Shown piece after piece: positions 50,329 through 64,000 of a stretch of DNA of 64,000 nt. The notes beneath the pieces were generated by a model. It was not told where the DNA came from, did no database searches, and saw only the letters and a list, made by a program, of their open reading frames with translations. Numbering within the stretch: the first letter of the stretch is position 1; every line of letters starts with the position of its first letter. Both the position numbers and the translations under genes were made by a program. Location of the stretch: contig NC_044012.1 of assembly GCF_900496995.4 (NCBI RefSeq), forward strand, positions 23,784,759 to 23,848,758, given 5' to 3'. The stretch comes from Aquila chrysaetos chrysaetos. Its lineage: Eukaryota > Chordata > Aves > Accipitriformes > Accipitridae.

Positions 50329-52040
50329 AAGCCTGAAGAACATGCAGCTACAGTGGGGGACACTGAGAGATTTACAGTCTGTCTGTCAGAGAAGAGAAAG
50401 ATGAATCAGCTTTGCAGAAGGACAGGCTCCCTGTCCATTAATGGGAATTCTTCTCTAGAACATCTTCGGATTAGACCAGTGCAAATTTTAAAGGCAGACG
50501 GCAAGGGTATAAAAAATAGATTGCATCACATCACTGGATAGCTTTACAGCTTACTCATACCACTCCTGAGGATTTGCAGTTAAAAGTGTTTGCTAGGTGG
50601 CTGAAAGGGTATGAGAGGATTTTCTAAAGGGGTAATTAATATTTATTATTCTTTATCTTCCAAATTGATATTTACAATACTGAATCTGTTTGGAAAAAAG
50701 TGTAATTCTATGTATTTCATCTTGTCCTTCCCATTCCAGCCTCCTGGGAACAAGTGTTTCCATGTTCCCTGTTCTTTGGAGAGCCTCAATGATGTGCAAA
50801 AAAATGTGCTACAAACCGCATTGAATTTTTCCCATTTCTAATACATTGAGGTGGAACAGGTACTCTTTGTGAGGCAGGAATGTTTTTCTTTGCTGACTTT
50901 TGTACACAGTGTTAGTGCCCCAGGGAAAAATACCTCCTCTAACCCATGTAGCAAGCGAAGTGGCTGGACAGGTCTCATGTGCCGCCTCATCCTCTCCCTT
51001 TCAGCCCTTGTGGTCTTGATGCTGCACAGGGTGGAGAATGTTCTCGTTTGATGCGAGTGGCTTTGGCAATGGATGCATCTCTATGATAGGTGTTAAGCTC
51101 CTCCGCTTGTTTTACAGAGGAGGCAACAGAAGTCAACAAAGAGTCTGGACCGTATCAGAAGCAGCAACTTTAATGGAAACTCTCCCCCATTATCAACCTC
51201 TGAGCCATCTGTTTTCCCATGAGAAATTCTTCTGATTACTAAATTTGGTTAGTAGAAGAGACAGAGCAAATGAACTGAGTTTCCTTTCTTCTGATCCATC
51301 TAAATGATTCTAGCAAAATGATCCTAGTAAATGTCATTCTTGCCCGTAGAAGTGACTGGAGTTGGAACTTGCTAATCAGCACAGTGGTTATCACCCCATG
51401 TGGATGCCCTTAAACTTAGATTATCTGAAGTCCCATTGGATTGGAGACAGAAAACAGATTGTTATCTCTGTAGGGCGTAGTTCCCACAATCATCAGGATG
51501 GTCGTCCTTTGGAAGCAGGTATTAGATATCTTATGGGTGCTTCTGAGCATCTGTAGCAGGTGGACCTTGCAGAGTACCTAAGCGGAGGAGCCAGATTGTA
51601 ATGATACTGAGCGCTTCCTCTTCTGTGGGAATCACTGGGAGGTGGCAGCAAGATCCAGACCTTGGAGGAGTTGTTACTGGACTTGCAGATGCACCTGGAT
51701 ATCGGATACTTCAAGCTGGAAACCTCAAGTACAAAGGGTGCGTGGCCATCCCTTGGCGAGAGGACTGAAAGCTCTGCCTCTGGAGGTGGTGAGAGGGGAC
51801 AGTGTGCTGGCTTCACACGCACCTTGGTGTCTCCACCTCAGCTGCACTGGGCCAGCTGTCCTGCCACAGGAGACTAATTGGAAGCTGTGCCTGACAAAGT
51901 ATTTCAAGTATGTGCAAGATCAAATGCAGCTGAACTTAATGACTTAATGGCACATAATAGCCTATGTATTTTCATGAGGTTTTTGTCTATTGTCCATTTC
52001 TGGATTTTTATTTTGAATAAATATTTTGTAAGGGGATGCT
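50329..52040 (+). other. GINS3 3' untranslated region (predicted)
   Basis: No gene is seen between the GINS3 stop and the AATAAA at 52016, so this stretch is most simply the 3' UTR, about 1.7 kb long. Shorter forms using other signals cannot be excluded. Confidence 0.5.
52016..52021 (+). promoter_or_regulatory. candidate GINS3 polyadenylation signal
   Basis: AATAAA within TTTTGAATAAATATTTTG, followed by T/G-rich sequence (AATGTCTGTTGTTAATGG). Other AATAAA copies occur at about 52842, 53105 and 53584. Confidence 0.5.
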
Positions 52041-53404
52041 TGCAATGTAAAATGTCTGTTGTTAATGGCCGCACAGCAGAAAAATTAGTCATAGATTGGA
52101 AACTGCAGGTCTCTACAAAACTGTGGCCATGATAGATAATGCAATCCTGCTTATATCATTCCTCTTCTTTTACAGGTAATGCGGTCAGGAGCTACAGTCG
52201 TGCAGTCATGCAAGTGTAGAAGTAGTTCCTGTCTGACTTACCCCACGTGGGTAATAGCTGTTTGCCCAAGTTGTGGGAGAGACATTGCCAACCAATCAAT
52301 AAGCTATTGATTTTATAAATTGCATTTTATAAAACACGAGATGGATGGAGGTGATTCCATGTTACCTCAACTTTGTTGTAGAGTGGTGGGTAGTGGGTGG
52401 AAATTGGCCATCTCTGTATTTGTACCTTGCTGCTCCAAGCGCTGTAGCATAGACTTCATGTAGCATGTCAAAGCTGTTTTCAGTGCTTCAGCTGCAAGGG
52501 AAGCAAGTTTAAGTCCATCTGTGATGAGAACCATTTTTGAACTGGAAGGATTATTTTAATGAGATGGTGGGTTTGAGATCTCGTTGGTTTATAACAAAAA
52601 TCACTAGTTCATCAATTTCAGGACTGGTTTTGGTAACTATCCAAACTCATTTTCCTATATTTGTGAGACCTTTTTCTTCTGTACTGCTGGGTGCAAAATC
52701 CAAGCAGACGGTTGCTCATTTGCCAACATTTTGTACAGCTACTTTCAGAGTGGGGAGAAAAAAAATCCCTGAAGTAGTCCTCAATGTCACTGGCTTTTTG
52801 TAAGTAGGCAGTGTCACTTTTAGTAACCCTGAGTGTTCAGGAATAAACACCAGTAAGACCATTAAAAAATTTCATCCTGTAATATTAAATTAATTACAGT
52901 ATTTGGTTAGTAGATTTTATATTCTGTTGATTTTTTTTTTCCTTTTTTTTTGTTTTTCTTCCTTGCTGGCTGGAATGCTTTTTTTCTGTCAAGAAGTACA
53001 ACAAGAGCTCTGTACTCTTTATGAACACAGACTGTCCTTTATGATTGCACCACAGCAAGCTCTGAGTTAGAGGAGTTCGAACTTGTGTATTTTCAGAATG
53101 GCACAATAAATCCTCATTACAGAACTATACAAAAGAGGTCTGAAAAGGACTTTTAAGTGTCATTTCTCCCCATGTCCCTCAGCTTTTAAACTGGAGGACT
53201 ACTGATGTTTATGAGAAAGCAGTCCATAGACATGTTTTACAGTACTGCCACAATGGTTTTCATTGCGATCAGGTAAAAAATAGGCTAAATTTGAGATGCT
53301 GATTAGTTATGCATTCACATAAGAATAAGAATATTTGTTTGGGTTTTAATGGCCTGTTTTTGAAAAGAGGTAGGGGCTTACCTGGCCCAATCCTTCCCCT
53401 AAAG
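52041..53404. other. intergenic DNA right of GINS3
   Basis: No coding exon or transposon family was recognised. There are T-rich runs at 52930-52990. Confidence 0.45.
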
Positions 53405-53460
53405 CGAGGCGTTGGACTTGATAATCCTTATGGGTCCCTTCCAACTTGAGATATTCTATG
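53405..53460 (+). mobile_element. 3' tail of a CR1 LINE
   Basis: CGAGGCGTTGGACTTGATAA, then GGGTCCCTTCCAACTTGAGA and TATTCTATG, is the standard end of avian CR1 elements (GAGGCGTTGGACTAGATGAT...GGTCCCTTCCAAC...ATTCTATG). It is in plus orientation and severely 5' truncated; upstream sequence from about 53370 may also belong to it. Confidence 0.8.
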
Positions 53461-56400
53461 TTTAGCCCTGTCTAACCCATCTCAGGCTGATGTTTGTCCA
53501 GCCAGGCCTTTAGAAGCTGCCTCTGCAGCAGAACCCACAGCCTCCTTAGGTAGTCTGTTCTTGTGCCTGGCTGCAAAGTATGATGAATAAAGCAGATGAG
53601 GCAGCCGTGGAGGGTTGACCCCCAGTTACATACAAATAGCTCTGCAACCAGCACACAGACACTTTCTCGCCTACCTAAATTACCCTTTCACAAAACATTC
53701 ATGTTTCTTCCTTGGTCTCCTTTGCTCTAAACAATGTCTTAGTTTGTCCTCTGGCATTGATTTATTTTTGGTCAGCAGAATGAAGCAGTTGATTGCTTCT
53801 GCCAGCCTCGAAGCAATAGGTGGTGTCATTTGGAACAAGAGCAACCAGGAGGAGCAGCAGCAAGCAATGTTTTGAGCACTGACATACTGTAACACCAGAT
53901 ATTATTTTAATGAGAGAAACAGTGGCACCAGAGTTAGGAGCACAAGCGTTTCTGATCTTGACCAGTGATTTTCTACCCATTTTTGGTGACCAGCTATTAC
54001 AAGAGCTTCATTCAAAATTTTAATTGAACCAGTTGATGTAATCAGTAGAGGCACAGTGTGAATGCTTTCTTCATGCAGAGCTGCTTCTGTCCCCAGATGT
54101 GCTTTTTATAAAACACATTGTCTGGTAGCACAGCCTATGGCTCAGGAGTTCATGGTTTTATTAAAAAAAATAGCTATTCATCTAGCGCTGCCTCTGCCTG
54201 GCAGGAGGCAATTCAAAGCTGTTCCTTGCCTCAGTTTCCTTTTCTGGCAAATGAAGGTAACAATCCCTTATTAAGACTATATTTTGTCCTCTGGATTGTA
54301 GGCAGTGTCTTTGTCACAGCAAATATGCTAGCCAGATTTTCCTAGCTCTGCTGCATCTGCCAGAGCTCAGATGCTTACTTTGGTAAGTGCTTTTCAGAGC
54401 TGAAAGATTCCCCTTTTCAGAAATCACTCTGGCTTCCTTGATCAGTCCCATTAAACCTTTACTGCTAATCTTCTTCAAGACTACCAGATGCCTGATAACT
54501 TACTAGAATAAGATAAGTGCTTTTCCCACTCTCCGCCCTTTTCTCCTACCTGAACAGCCACTTGGCCCTGCAGAGAATGGCTGAGCATGCAGTGCTAAGC
54601 CGACATTTCTCCTCTGTTTTCCTGATCTTACCTGCTTAGAAGTGCTTTCACTAGAGTTGATGGCAGCCTGAGCACTAAATGCTGAGCAGAATTGTTGGTG
54701 GGACTTCGAGCAAAAACTGGTGGAAGGATCACAGATTGCCCTGGTTTCATGTCACATGAGTAAGTAATGGGGGAAGGCCACGCAAACTTCCAACTTATGT
54801 CTGATGGTTTTGCTTTTCAAGACTGGTTTTGGGAGCTGCACTCTGGTGGGTGTAACATGCTTTTCTGTGTTTTGTGCTGACAAGGCAATGTGATTCAAGT
54901 CTGGGGCAGGCAGATGCTGCTTTTGAAAGAAGCTGTGCCAGTTTGGGCTTTCCCTTGAACGTGTCTCCTGGGTGAAGACCATCTGAGTACTTGAGTTGTA
55001 TCTTCTACTGCAGTGCTGCTGACTGAGAGCTTCTTCTTACATCTAGGCCCAGGGGGCTTTTGGGTGTGGGAACAGCCTGATGGCCTTTGTTCTGAAACTA
55101 AACCTGACGTGGTGTCAGCAGGACCCTGGGGATGAACCCATTAATGTCACGTGCACGTTGCTGTGGAGAGGATGCCAACCTACTGCAGCTGGGCTGGAGC
55201 TGAACATACGTGTTACTAGTGTATTGAGTTTTTATATAGTTTATAGTGTCCTCTGACCCTATGTGCACAAATCAATCTGATCTCTTCAGCACTAAGATAC
55301 TTCTGCAATGCATCATGGTCAATGAAGCTGGAAGCTTCACATTGCACTCTCTGCTCAAACGATATTGTCATCTCAGCCTATGTTAGATACATGGTCAGGT
55401 TGGAGCTTTATTACCGTGCTGGTATTATGCAGTTTTAGAGACACCATCTTGCTCCTTTTCCGCCAGAGTCTGCCATAACTTCTTTGCTGCTGGCTGAAGT
55501 GCACGTTGGGTTTTCCCAGTAGTTCCTAGGGGAGTTTGAAACGATTACCAGAGAAAGGCCGTGGCCTGGAAGGCCTGTGCATGCACTGCTTGTCAGCAGC
55601 CAGGAGAGGGGGCACTGAGCTTAAGACATTGTTTTTGTGCGGGTCCTACCGTAACTGCTTTAAGTTGTAGGTAGCAAGAACCCTATTTGGCCTGTGAGAT
55701 CAAACTAGGTGTCTAAGTGACTTTCTGTTGTATCTGCCAGGCGAAAACACAAGTTAAGTGAGATTCAAAGCAGAGTTTAGGTTGCGCTACCTTGTCCTAG
55801 ATTTGAGCATACAAAAAGAGTGGATGTCATGGTTGGCAGAGGCAATGAAAAAGAAGAATTAGTGATTGCTGTGTAAGGAGGGAGGTGGTGAGAAAGCTGC
55901 CAAGAAAGAGTAGCAGAGGAGGAGATGGACAGACACTTGGCTGTGCCACTTCAGTCAATGTGAGATGTGCTGAGCACGCAGCATGCCTGGTACTACCTGA
56001 GTGGGTGTGGGACTTGCCTCGTGCTGAAGCAGTCAGTGCCCCAAGGGGTCCTGTGGCACTGCAGTGGGCTGGGGAAGGGCCGGCTGCAGGAGTTAGCACC
56101 CTGGCTTCTGGTGCCTTCTCCTTCACAAAGTGCTACTTGCTTATTGGGAAGCCTGGGTAGTGGAGTTAAGATTGACTCTGTGTGTGTTTAAAGGCTGTGA
56201 TTCACAGAGATCCGAAAGGCAAGAGACCAGCAGGTCGTCTGCATGTCTGTTCTCTGCCAGCTTGAGCCCAGTGCTCAACATGTACCATCCAGAAATTCAA
56301 AGCCCTTCTCCCAGGGACAAATTTGCTGTTCTGTGGGCCCTGGCTGCAGTGGATGCCGCTGTGCCTGTTCCCATTTTTACAATATGTCCTCATGAATTTG

Positions 56401-59400
56401 TTGGGACAACAAGAGACAGGAAGAAGAAGTAAAGTTGCATCTGCCCTCTTCTCCCCACCACTTGTTGGAGGGAGCTTTCCTAGCTGCCAAGGAGCAAGAA
56501 AAGCAGCCTTGGAGAAGTTGCCACCCATGGTAGCCCTGGAAGCATCTGGCCATGGGAGCAGTGTGCCTGGGAAGGCAGCCAGCTGCACGGAGCAAGGCAG
56601 GGGACGGCAGCCGCAGTGGTCCCCTTGGGTCTGCTTGGGCAGGAGACGGGAGGTGGGAAGAGACAATGGGAAGCAGAGCAGGCAGGGAGAGGGGGAGTAT
56701 CCAGAGGGTCTCAGAAAGCAGGTCAGCATTCAGTGTGGTACTCTGTCATTTGAAGGGGTCCTGAAGTGCCTCTACTTACTACTGTAAACAGTATAACATC
56801 TCAGGAAATAAACTGCAGGACCACTTCCAGGCTGCACATCATCACATGGTTTGTCTGAGACCAAAGACTAGGATGAAGAGAGCTGGAGATGTGTGGGGAG
56901 GTAAAGGAGACGAGGAGGCAGGAGCTGGGGAGAGACCTCAGGGAGTGAAAAAGAACCCAGAGGGGGCTTGAGACAAGGATTGAAGACAAGAGGGAAGAGG
57001 AAGAAAGTGAGGTTCCGCCTCCCCCAGGCACTGTTTCCACTGAGTATGCTTAATGCGTTTTGCTTCACAGAGGAAACTACTCCTGGGAGCCTCTTCCTCC
57101 CTGGGCACTGAGGGCTGGCCAGGCTTTTCTGCGCAGGTGCCAAGCTTGCTGGGAGTGCGGCAGAGCCGACCCCATGCCACTGCTCTTGGGGTGGCTGTGT
57201 GCGGGAGAGCAGAGTGGCACAAAGAGCAGTGCGCTGCCACCAGACCACTCCTCGGCTGCTGTGGAAAATTACAAGGGGCGGCACAACCCCAAAAAGCCAA
57301 GGCATTTGTTCTGGTTTTCGAAACACTTCATTAATGTCATTGACAATACCAGCAGGTTACTGAGATTAGCACGCTTCTATTTTTGAAGAGTTATTTCTCA
57401 TGGCAGGCTGCCAAGCAGTGCCAGTGGCCTTAGTATCCTTTCTATCTGGATTGGCAGGACACACTGTGGTCTTTTGCCTTTTGTTAGCCTTTGTGAAGCA
57501 TATAGCTGCAGCTCTTCGCAATGCTCCTCCACACCTTGGGGGAAACATAACTTCTTCAGGTTTTCAGCTAGCCCTGTGGCATGGCAGGAATCCCTTGTGT
57601 TTTAGGACAGAACCCACTTTTCCTCTAGGTGCTGGGCTGCAGGCAAGGCACGGGCAGCACCCAGGCTGAGCAGGGTTCGGGGTGTGAGGAGCACGTCGGG
57701 ACATAGATGATGTTTTCAGAGTGCAGTGCGTACTGCCTCGGGGTGCTCTCTGGCTGTGCCTAGGCCTAGGTGCGGAGTTTCAGGCACAGCTTCTCAGGGG
57801 AACAGCACGTTGTGGTGATGGAGCAGGTGAGGGATGGGGCTGCCTCGGTACACATTCCTGAGCAGGCCTGCAGCTGCAGCACTGCATCCTGCTGTCAGGA
57901 TGCAGCTTCGCTGGAGTCACAGAGCAAGCAGGTGGCATTCCCTGGGGGAAGGTGAGGTTCCTCTGCTCATCAGTTTAGCCACCTTGGAAACACAGACCAT
58001 GGGGCCTGCTTCTGCTTCTCCCCAGCTCCAGCTGGAAGGTGTAGGAGCACAGCACCACCTCAGGACCAAATCCATATCATACTGGTATTGTCTCCTAAGT
58101 GTGTCTTCAATGCCTGGTGTTGTGATATCAGAGCTGTGTTTGAGTCATGGCACTCATGCATTGTGAACTGCTCTTGCCCCTGTTTCAGGCTTAGGTTCTT
58201 GTTGACAACTACACATTAAAAGCATTTTACTTTCAATTAGCCTATGAAATGGAGGGGGGACCCCAAGGGTGAAGATTGCTTTAAAGCTTAGAAGCTGTCT
58301 TCTGTTTATGCTGGGATCCTGTAAAATCAGACTAAAATAGCTTCACCGTAAGAAATCCCAGTTTGCCTGCAGATGAGCTTGAGAAACTGCAACCCTAAAG
58401 ACACTCCCAGCCTTACGCCCCTCCAGATTTCTCTGTGCCTAGAAATGGGCAGTGGTAAGGAGATGTCTCCTGAGGGTCGTGATGGTGCTGTTCCATCTGT
58501 GTTGTCATGCTGCAATACAAAAAATGTGGCAAAAAGCAAATGGAGGTTGCAGAAGCGCAACCTGCGCTCTCAGCTTCTGTGGCTTATAAGGCCAGGCCTA
58601 TCTCAAGCTGTCCTGTTGATCCCTCAAGGGCTATGGGTTCTCCCTAGGTAAAGAGAAGCACGAGGATTATGACAAACCCTCACAAAGAGGAGGTTTTTGC
58701 TGTTTTTCCCTGACATCAGACCAAGAAACTGCCAAATGCTTAGGATGCAGTGTGGCTTTTTTTCTCAGACGTTAGAGCAAAAGGGGAGTAAGGAGATGAC
58801 CACACCACAACTTAGTCCTGTAGCTAGGGGGGCTTGGCAGCGACGCACTTGGGAGGAAGCAGTAAAGCAGATACAGAAGTCAAGGCACCATCAAAACAAT
58901 CCTCAAATGTGCCTGTTTCTCTGGCTGTGGGACCATCCTCTGCAGGGCGGGTGTATCTTGGCAGTCAGGCTCCCATCACAGCAATGATTTAAGATGAGTT
59001 TCTTGCCTTCACCTTGCTTACAAATACAAGATTGGCAGTTTGTTTGGGTGCTTAATTGACACCTGGGGGAGTCCAAGCTGATGGATCCTGCAGCCCCTTT
59101 CCTAAGTGCTTTTTGTGCCCATGGGTGGCTGAACAGCCATTTTTACTGCTGGGGTGCAGTTCTGTGTCTGGGGTAAGGGAGCGGAGGGCTCGTGGGCTTG
59201 AGCAGGGATCCATGCACAGGCCCAGGTCATAATTAACAGAACAATTGTTGGAGTCACACCCTTTGCAAAGGCTTTCAGAGAAGAGTCCTCCCCTTGCTTG
59301 TGCTGGTGGAGACCCGAGGAGCGCTGGTGGAGTGGAGCCGAGCCGAGCCAGGTGCAGCCTGTGTTTTCCTAGTCAGAGCTGTACTCGGTCGTACTGCCCC

Positions 59401-62400
59401 TGTGCATGTGGGCTGGTTCGGGTGAAACCAGCAGGGTTACTGCAAGTTTGTACCAAATCAGCAGGGTTTATTGCAGTCATGGTGGATTTACCAAGCCCTG
59501 CCTGGAGGCTGAGCTGTGATTTTTCCTTTCAGTTTGGGCTTTCAGGTGCACAAATGCAGCTCTAGCTGCCTGGCTGTGAGTCTGTCCCATGCTGACACAG
59601 GCAAAATGGGGTGAACAGATCATCGCTTCCCTGGATGGCCAGGTCTCGTTGCGGCCACACTGCTCCCCTGATGAGCACTCCTCTGGATTTACACCAGCAT
59701 CCTCCAAGTGAGGCCTTCCCTGTGCAGCCCAGGGCATGCAGTTGCATTTAACCCCTGAGCATCTCTGCAAAGCGATCCCACCCTCACCCCTGGAGCCCCC
59801 CTGAGTCCCAGCTAACCAAGCTGCGCCCAGCACCCTGGGGCTTCAGCTGAGTCAGCAGGGCAGGATGGCACAGGGAAAGGAAAATCACTTTGAATCAGGC
59901 CTTGGGAACAGCATCTGCTTTGTGGCAGAGACTGATTTAATCTCCTTAGCAATAGCCTCAATTGTAGAATCAGCAGGATGCTAATTAATTGAGAGGCACT
60001 CAACGACAGACATTGAGATCCCTGTGGCTTTAAGTGGAACCCTTTTGGGTTTGGCAGTTGTAGCTGGCTGCTCTTCTAAGGAGCGGCTCTGCCTTGGGGC
60101 TAAAGTCCTGCGTGGGGTGTCTCAACACCAGTTACCCTGTGGCTGCCCATCCTTTTCTGCTGGCTCTCCCTGGGGCTGGGGTGTCCACATGCCACTGAGA
60201 TGATGCCACATCTGTGCAGTGCTGGGGAAGCACCCCCATCAGCCTCTTGCTCCTGGCTCTCAGCCGAGGGAGCCAGCAGACAGAAGTGGCTGCAACCCAC
60301 CAGACCCCTCACCCTGCCTCTCCCCAGCCCCTCTGGCCTGGAGCCAGCCCCTCACCTCCACCCTGAATGCTCACAAGCTGATTAAGCCCAGCATGTTAAC
60401 TGGCTGCGACAGCTCGTTTTGTTATCTTGCATTTAGTTATTGATGGGGTGCGTGTGACTGCATTCACAGTGAAGGTCAGTGCCAGGCTGGGCCAGATCCC
60501 CTTGTTTGGTCCACCCCAGGACATGGGATGCGGCTCCAAAGCTCTGCCACGACCAGCTGTAAACCAGCAGTACGGTCACACAGCCAGCAGCAACAAAGTC
60601 AAGGACGATTTTGCCCCAGGGATATGCAACACCCCTGCTGCAGGGGGGTGTGGAGGCTGGAAGAGAAGTGGGTTTGAATGGGTATTTGGCAGCCACTGGT
60701 GAAAACCACTCTTTCCAGGGCTGTTCGACACAAGGATTGGATTTAAAGCCCCTGAGCTGGGAGGTTGCACAGGTGAGGACAGCACCTGGTGTCCAGCCCT
60801 CCCCAAACCAGTTTGGTGACTTCATCTTAGTTTTGTCTTGTGCTTTTCCTATAAGGGACAAGGCTAAAAAGGGCAGGAGAGGACGAGCAGGCAGGGAAGT
60901 GTGTGCTGCATGGCTGGATTGGTGCTCCCACACATGCACCCCAGCAGTCCTCCTGGTGCCAGGTGAGGTCCAGGCTGCTCTTAATGGGAAGCTGCTGAAA
61001 TTTGGTGCCTCCAGCTTGGGCAGGCATGGTGGGGGCTGGAGGGGCAGCAGGCTGGCCACCCAGAGGGACTGGACTTGCAGGCAGGCAGGCTGGCTGACTA
61101 GCGACTGTGTGGGGGACAGGGGGCTTGTTCAACTCTCCATCATTACCCAAGTGCCTGCACTTTCATCCTGGCTAAAAGTTGGGTGCCTTGAGAAAAGGAC
61201 TCTAGAAATGTTGACTCCTGCTTCCCATCATTGGTGGGTCAGGGTGTCCTCGAGTTCCCCCATCTCCAGACAGGCACAGGGAGTTTGATGGAGGCTCTCT
61301 GGAGAGGAGCAGTTGCTGAGTGAAGAGGCAATGAGGGATTGTGAGGACACATTGGTGGGTTTTGGTTAAAAGCTCCGAAACCCTGGCTGAGACAGTCAAA
61401 CATACTGAATGTGCCTTTCCAAGGAGCTGAAGAGCTGAAAGAGGAAGGTTTATGGTCCTCCAGTGAGCCATGAGCTGTGGGAGGAAGGGCTGGAGGCCTG
61501 CCTCTGTGATGGAGAGGGTTGTGTTGCAAAGGGGTGATGCTAAGGGTTAACCCGCTGTCCTGGGACAGTGTGTGATGATGCCTTTGGCCAGACCTCTGCC
61601 TTTCTCCCAGCATCTGCCAGGTCCATGGCCCAAATGCAGTGCAACAAGAGAGTGCATTAGTGAGAAGTGGGATGAAATCGTTAGGACTGATGGATCCCCC
61701 CAGAGCTAGAGGTATTGATCAGCTGTGGGCCAAAGAGAAGGTCGGGGCAGAGCTGGTGGGGTGCAGGCAAGGGGAGCTGGGTATTTGGCTGCTCCCGTGA
61801 AGGCTTTTGGGACGAGCAAGGAGGAAGGGCTGCAAGTGGCTGCTCAGGCTCCTCCAGATGCCTCTTCCTGCCCGGGCAAGGGCTGGCTGTGCTGGAGCCC
61901 TTCCTATGTGTGCTGCTCTGCCCTACTGCATCCCCCTCCTGACCCAGGCACCCTGGCAGGGCAGCTGATGCCTGGAAAACCCCAGATGTGTTCCCTGTGC
62001 TCCAGGCTCCTCTCTTTTTATGACTGTGACCCTAGGGAGCTCCCAGCCCTCGGGACAGAGCTGGGTCCACTCCTCCCAGACTCCCCCATCCAAGCACAGG
62101 GAATTCAATCCTCAGCTGGTTTTGCCCAAGGCTTTGCTGTCCCTCCTGTGTGACAGCCCCTCCTTGGCTCTGCCACGAACCCAGGAGCCTGGGCCAACGC
62201 CCCAGCCTGGCTTTGTCTCGGATGTGCTGACAAGGTCCTGGGAGTTTGGGTAGCACAAATAGGGGGGCTTGGCTCGCCTGGATCAATCTCTGCCTGCACA
62301 AGTAAAGGAGCACCAAAGCCACCCAGGGCTGCTGTGGCCATCTGCAAGACTCCCTGAGAGCCCCCTCCCGGGGACATCTGTATCAGGCCAGGCTTAGGTT

Positions 62401-64000
62401 TGAGCTAGAGCAGCTTATTTTCACGGGCAGTCTGCTGACGCGTCCACTGCAGGTGATGGGCATCTGCCACCTTCAGGGAGAGGTGGTGGGTGCCCATTCC
62501 ACCAGGGCTCCCTGTAGTTTGAGCACAGAGGGGACAACCCAGATCCAGCCTTCTGCAGGGATCAGCAGCATCTTGCTATCTCAGCGGGAGGGTTGCTGGG
62601 CTCACCTGAGCTTGCTTCTTATCTTTCCAATGTTAGAAGCCAAATATAATCTGCTTTAAAAAGTCTGCCCTGCCAGCCTGAGGGCCTCTGCACCCCTGGG
62701 AAAGTGGTCTGTGTTTCAAGACCCAGGTGCCCTCAGATGCAGGCACATCCTGGTCTCACCACAAGGCGACCTTGGTATGTGCTTGTGAAGGTCCCTGGTA
62801 CCCAGGCAGGAGAGGGACCCCCTCCCCACCTCCTGGCCAAGCTGCACATAACCAGCCAGTGGAGAGGTGCAGCCCACGGATGCCTGGCCCCTGTGTCCCC
62901 AAATGCAGTTGGTGGCGATTGGGGAGCTATGGAAACTGGAAACAATTGAGTCTTCCCACTCCATCACCCTCCCCTTAAACCATCGCAGCAGCTCGCAGCC
63001 AGAGAAGCCAGCCCTTGGAAATGGCATTATCCCGCTCTCCAGGGGAAGGTAAGAGTGGGCAACTTTGCTCCATCGTGATGGGTGCTGCGTAATTGAAAAT
63101 GCTGATTAATGCTGCCTTTGAGAATGTGCCAGTCTCTGGCCTCCAAGGAGAGAGACCCTGCTGTCTCTGCTCTGTCTCACGCCTATCAACTTGCTAACAC
63201 ATCTGCACACATGCAGTCACTCTGAACAGCTCAGCTCTGCTTTGCTGACAGGTATTTATTTAAAGCCTGGCTTGCCTCCGAAAAGGGACTGTCACAGAAG
63301 CGGCACGGCGGGGCCAGGCACTGCTGCTGCCTGCTCGTGTGGCCAGGAGGAGGCAGGGAGGGATGGAGGGGGCTGCTCAGGAGAGATAGGCAGGAGGTTG
63401 GCTTGTGGGCCCAAAGGCCTTGGCAGCCTAGCAAGTCACAGAGGGGCTGCCGGTGGGCTCTGCAGGTGAGGACCTGGGAAATAGCCAGACACCAGAAGAG
63501 GTGTCACCCAGTGGTGGGAGAACTCTTCATATGCCAGGCCTGTTCCCACAGCCGTCTGTCTCTCCTGGTGCCTCTCTATGTGTTTTGAGGCACCTCTTGC
63601 CCAAAGCAACTCGTTTGCTCGTGCTAAGACATCTTTATGCCACATTACGCATCCTTCATTTTGTACCTTTTCTTTGAGTGCCTTTCTCTATTTGTCCCTG
63701 GTGCAGCTCCGAGGGGTGTTGGGAGGGCACACTGCAGTGGGGTTGGAGGCTGCACCCACTTTGGTGCCTGCAAAACCCAAGGGAGATGGGTGAACCCTTC
63801 AGTGGTTTCCATGTATTTTGATCAAGGTTCTGGTGCTCCTGGAGGTGGTTTGAGACTTTGAGATGGAGATTCTTGGACGCTCAGCTCTTCCCTGGCCGTG
63901 GTGGGCTCCCTGGAGCAAAGAGCAACAGAGAGATCCCCTCAGCACCCATGCCTTCAGCCTCCTCTCTGCCCCTCCTGGGACAAGCTGTTTCCAGGGCAGT
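53461..64000. other. intergenic DNA up to the window end, no gene recognised
   Basis: GC content rises again from about 55.9 kb. I searched for NDRG4, the next gene in human order, and found none of its coding motifs. Long frames such as 60611-61288 (+) and 60433-61059 (-) overlap antisense and have no family resemblance. Upstream NDRG4 regulatory DNA or a non-coding first exon could lie here unseen. Confidence 0.5.

Noticed and set aside
60433-61288. 208-codon (-) and 225-codon (+) overlapping frames
   Set aside because: They are antisense to each other, have no recognisable domain, and lie in GC-rich intergenic DNA.
53461-64000. NDRG4 coding exons expected by synteny
   Set aside because: I looked for its conserved N-terminal and hydrolase-fold motifs and found none; the gene probably starts beyond the window.

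Overview
This window is vertebrate, and almost certainly bird, nuclear DNA. It carries multi-exon genes with GT-AG introns, a CR1 LINE copy with the avian 3' end, a second CR1 tail, and a solo LTR whose ends match the common avian endogenous-retrovirus LTRs. The gene order is CCDC113 (+), PRSS54 (-), GINS3 (+), which is the order and orientation of the human 16q21 block. From general synteny knowledge that block lies on chicken chromosome 11. NDRG4 would be expected next on the right, but I see none of its coding exons. The species cannot be fixed from the sequence alone.

Layout: 1-780 is unrecognised upstream DNA, and 785-1290 is a C-rich minisatellite. A GC-rich promoter follows, with a candidate RFX X-box touching the CCDC113 start codon. 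CCDC113 (CFAP263) fills 1357-9810 with nine coding exons in perfect phase, 357 codons; a 5'-truncated CR1 sits in its sixth intron. A convergent PRSS54 relative lies at 10460-12719 on the minus strand. All five of its exons can be aligned to the mammalian protein, but two in-frame TGA codons interrupt it, so I call it a probable unitary pseudogene. A perfect 95-bp tandem duplication lies on its second exon's splice acceptor.

From about 12.7 to 45.8 kb there is no recognisable gene. The stretch holds a solo LTR (37618-38164), short simple repeats, and two sets of phase-compatible minus-strand candidate exons (27375-32539 and 34299-43818). I recognise neither set, and I report them as weak hypotheses only. 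GINS3 (46574-50328, three coding exons, 212 codons) starts in a CpG island with a palindromic NRF1 site, an E2F-like site and two inverted ZNF143-like motifs. Its second intron uses a non-canonical GC donor and contains an ancient antisense CR1. From 52.1 kb to the end I see only non-coding DNA with one short CR1 tail.

The genes do not form a pathway. CCDC113 builds motile cilia, PRSS54 in mammals is a sperm acrosome pseudoprotease, and GINS3 is a subunit of the replicative helicase. The points most worth checking are the decay of PRSS54, the duplicated splice site, the GC-AG intron in GINS3, and whether any transcript covers the candidate exons in the 33-kb gap.
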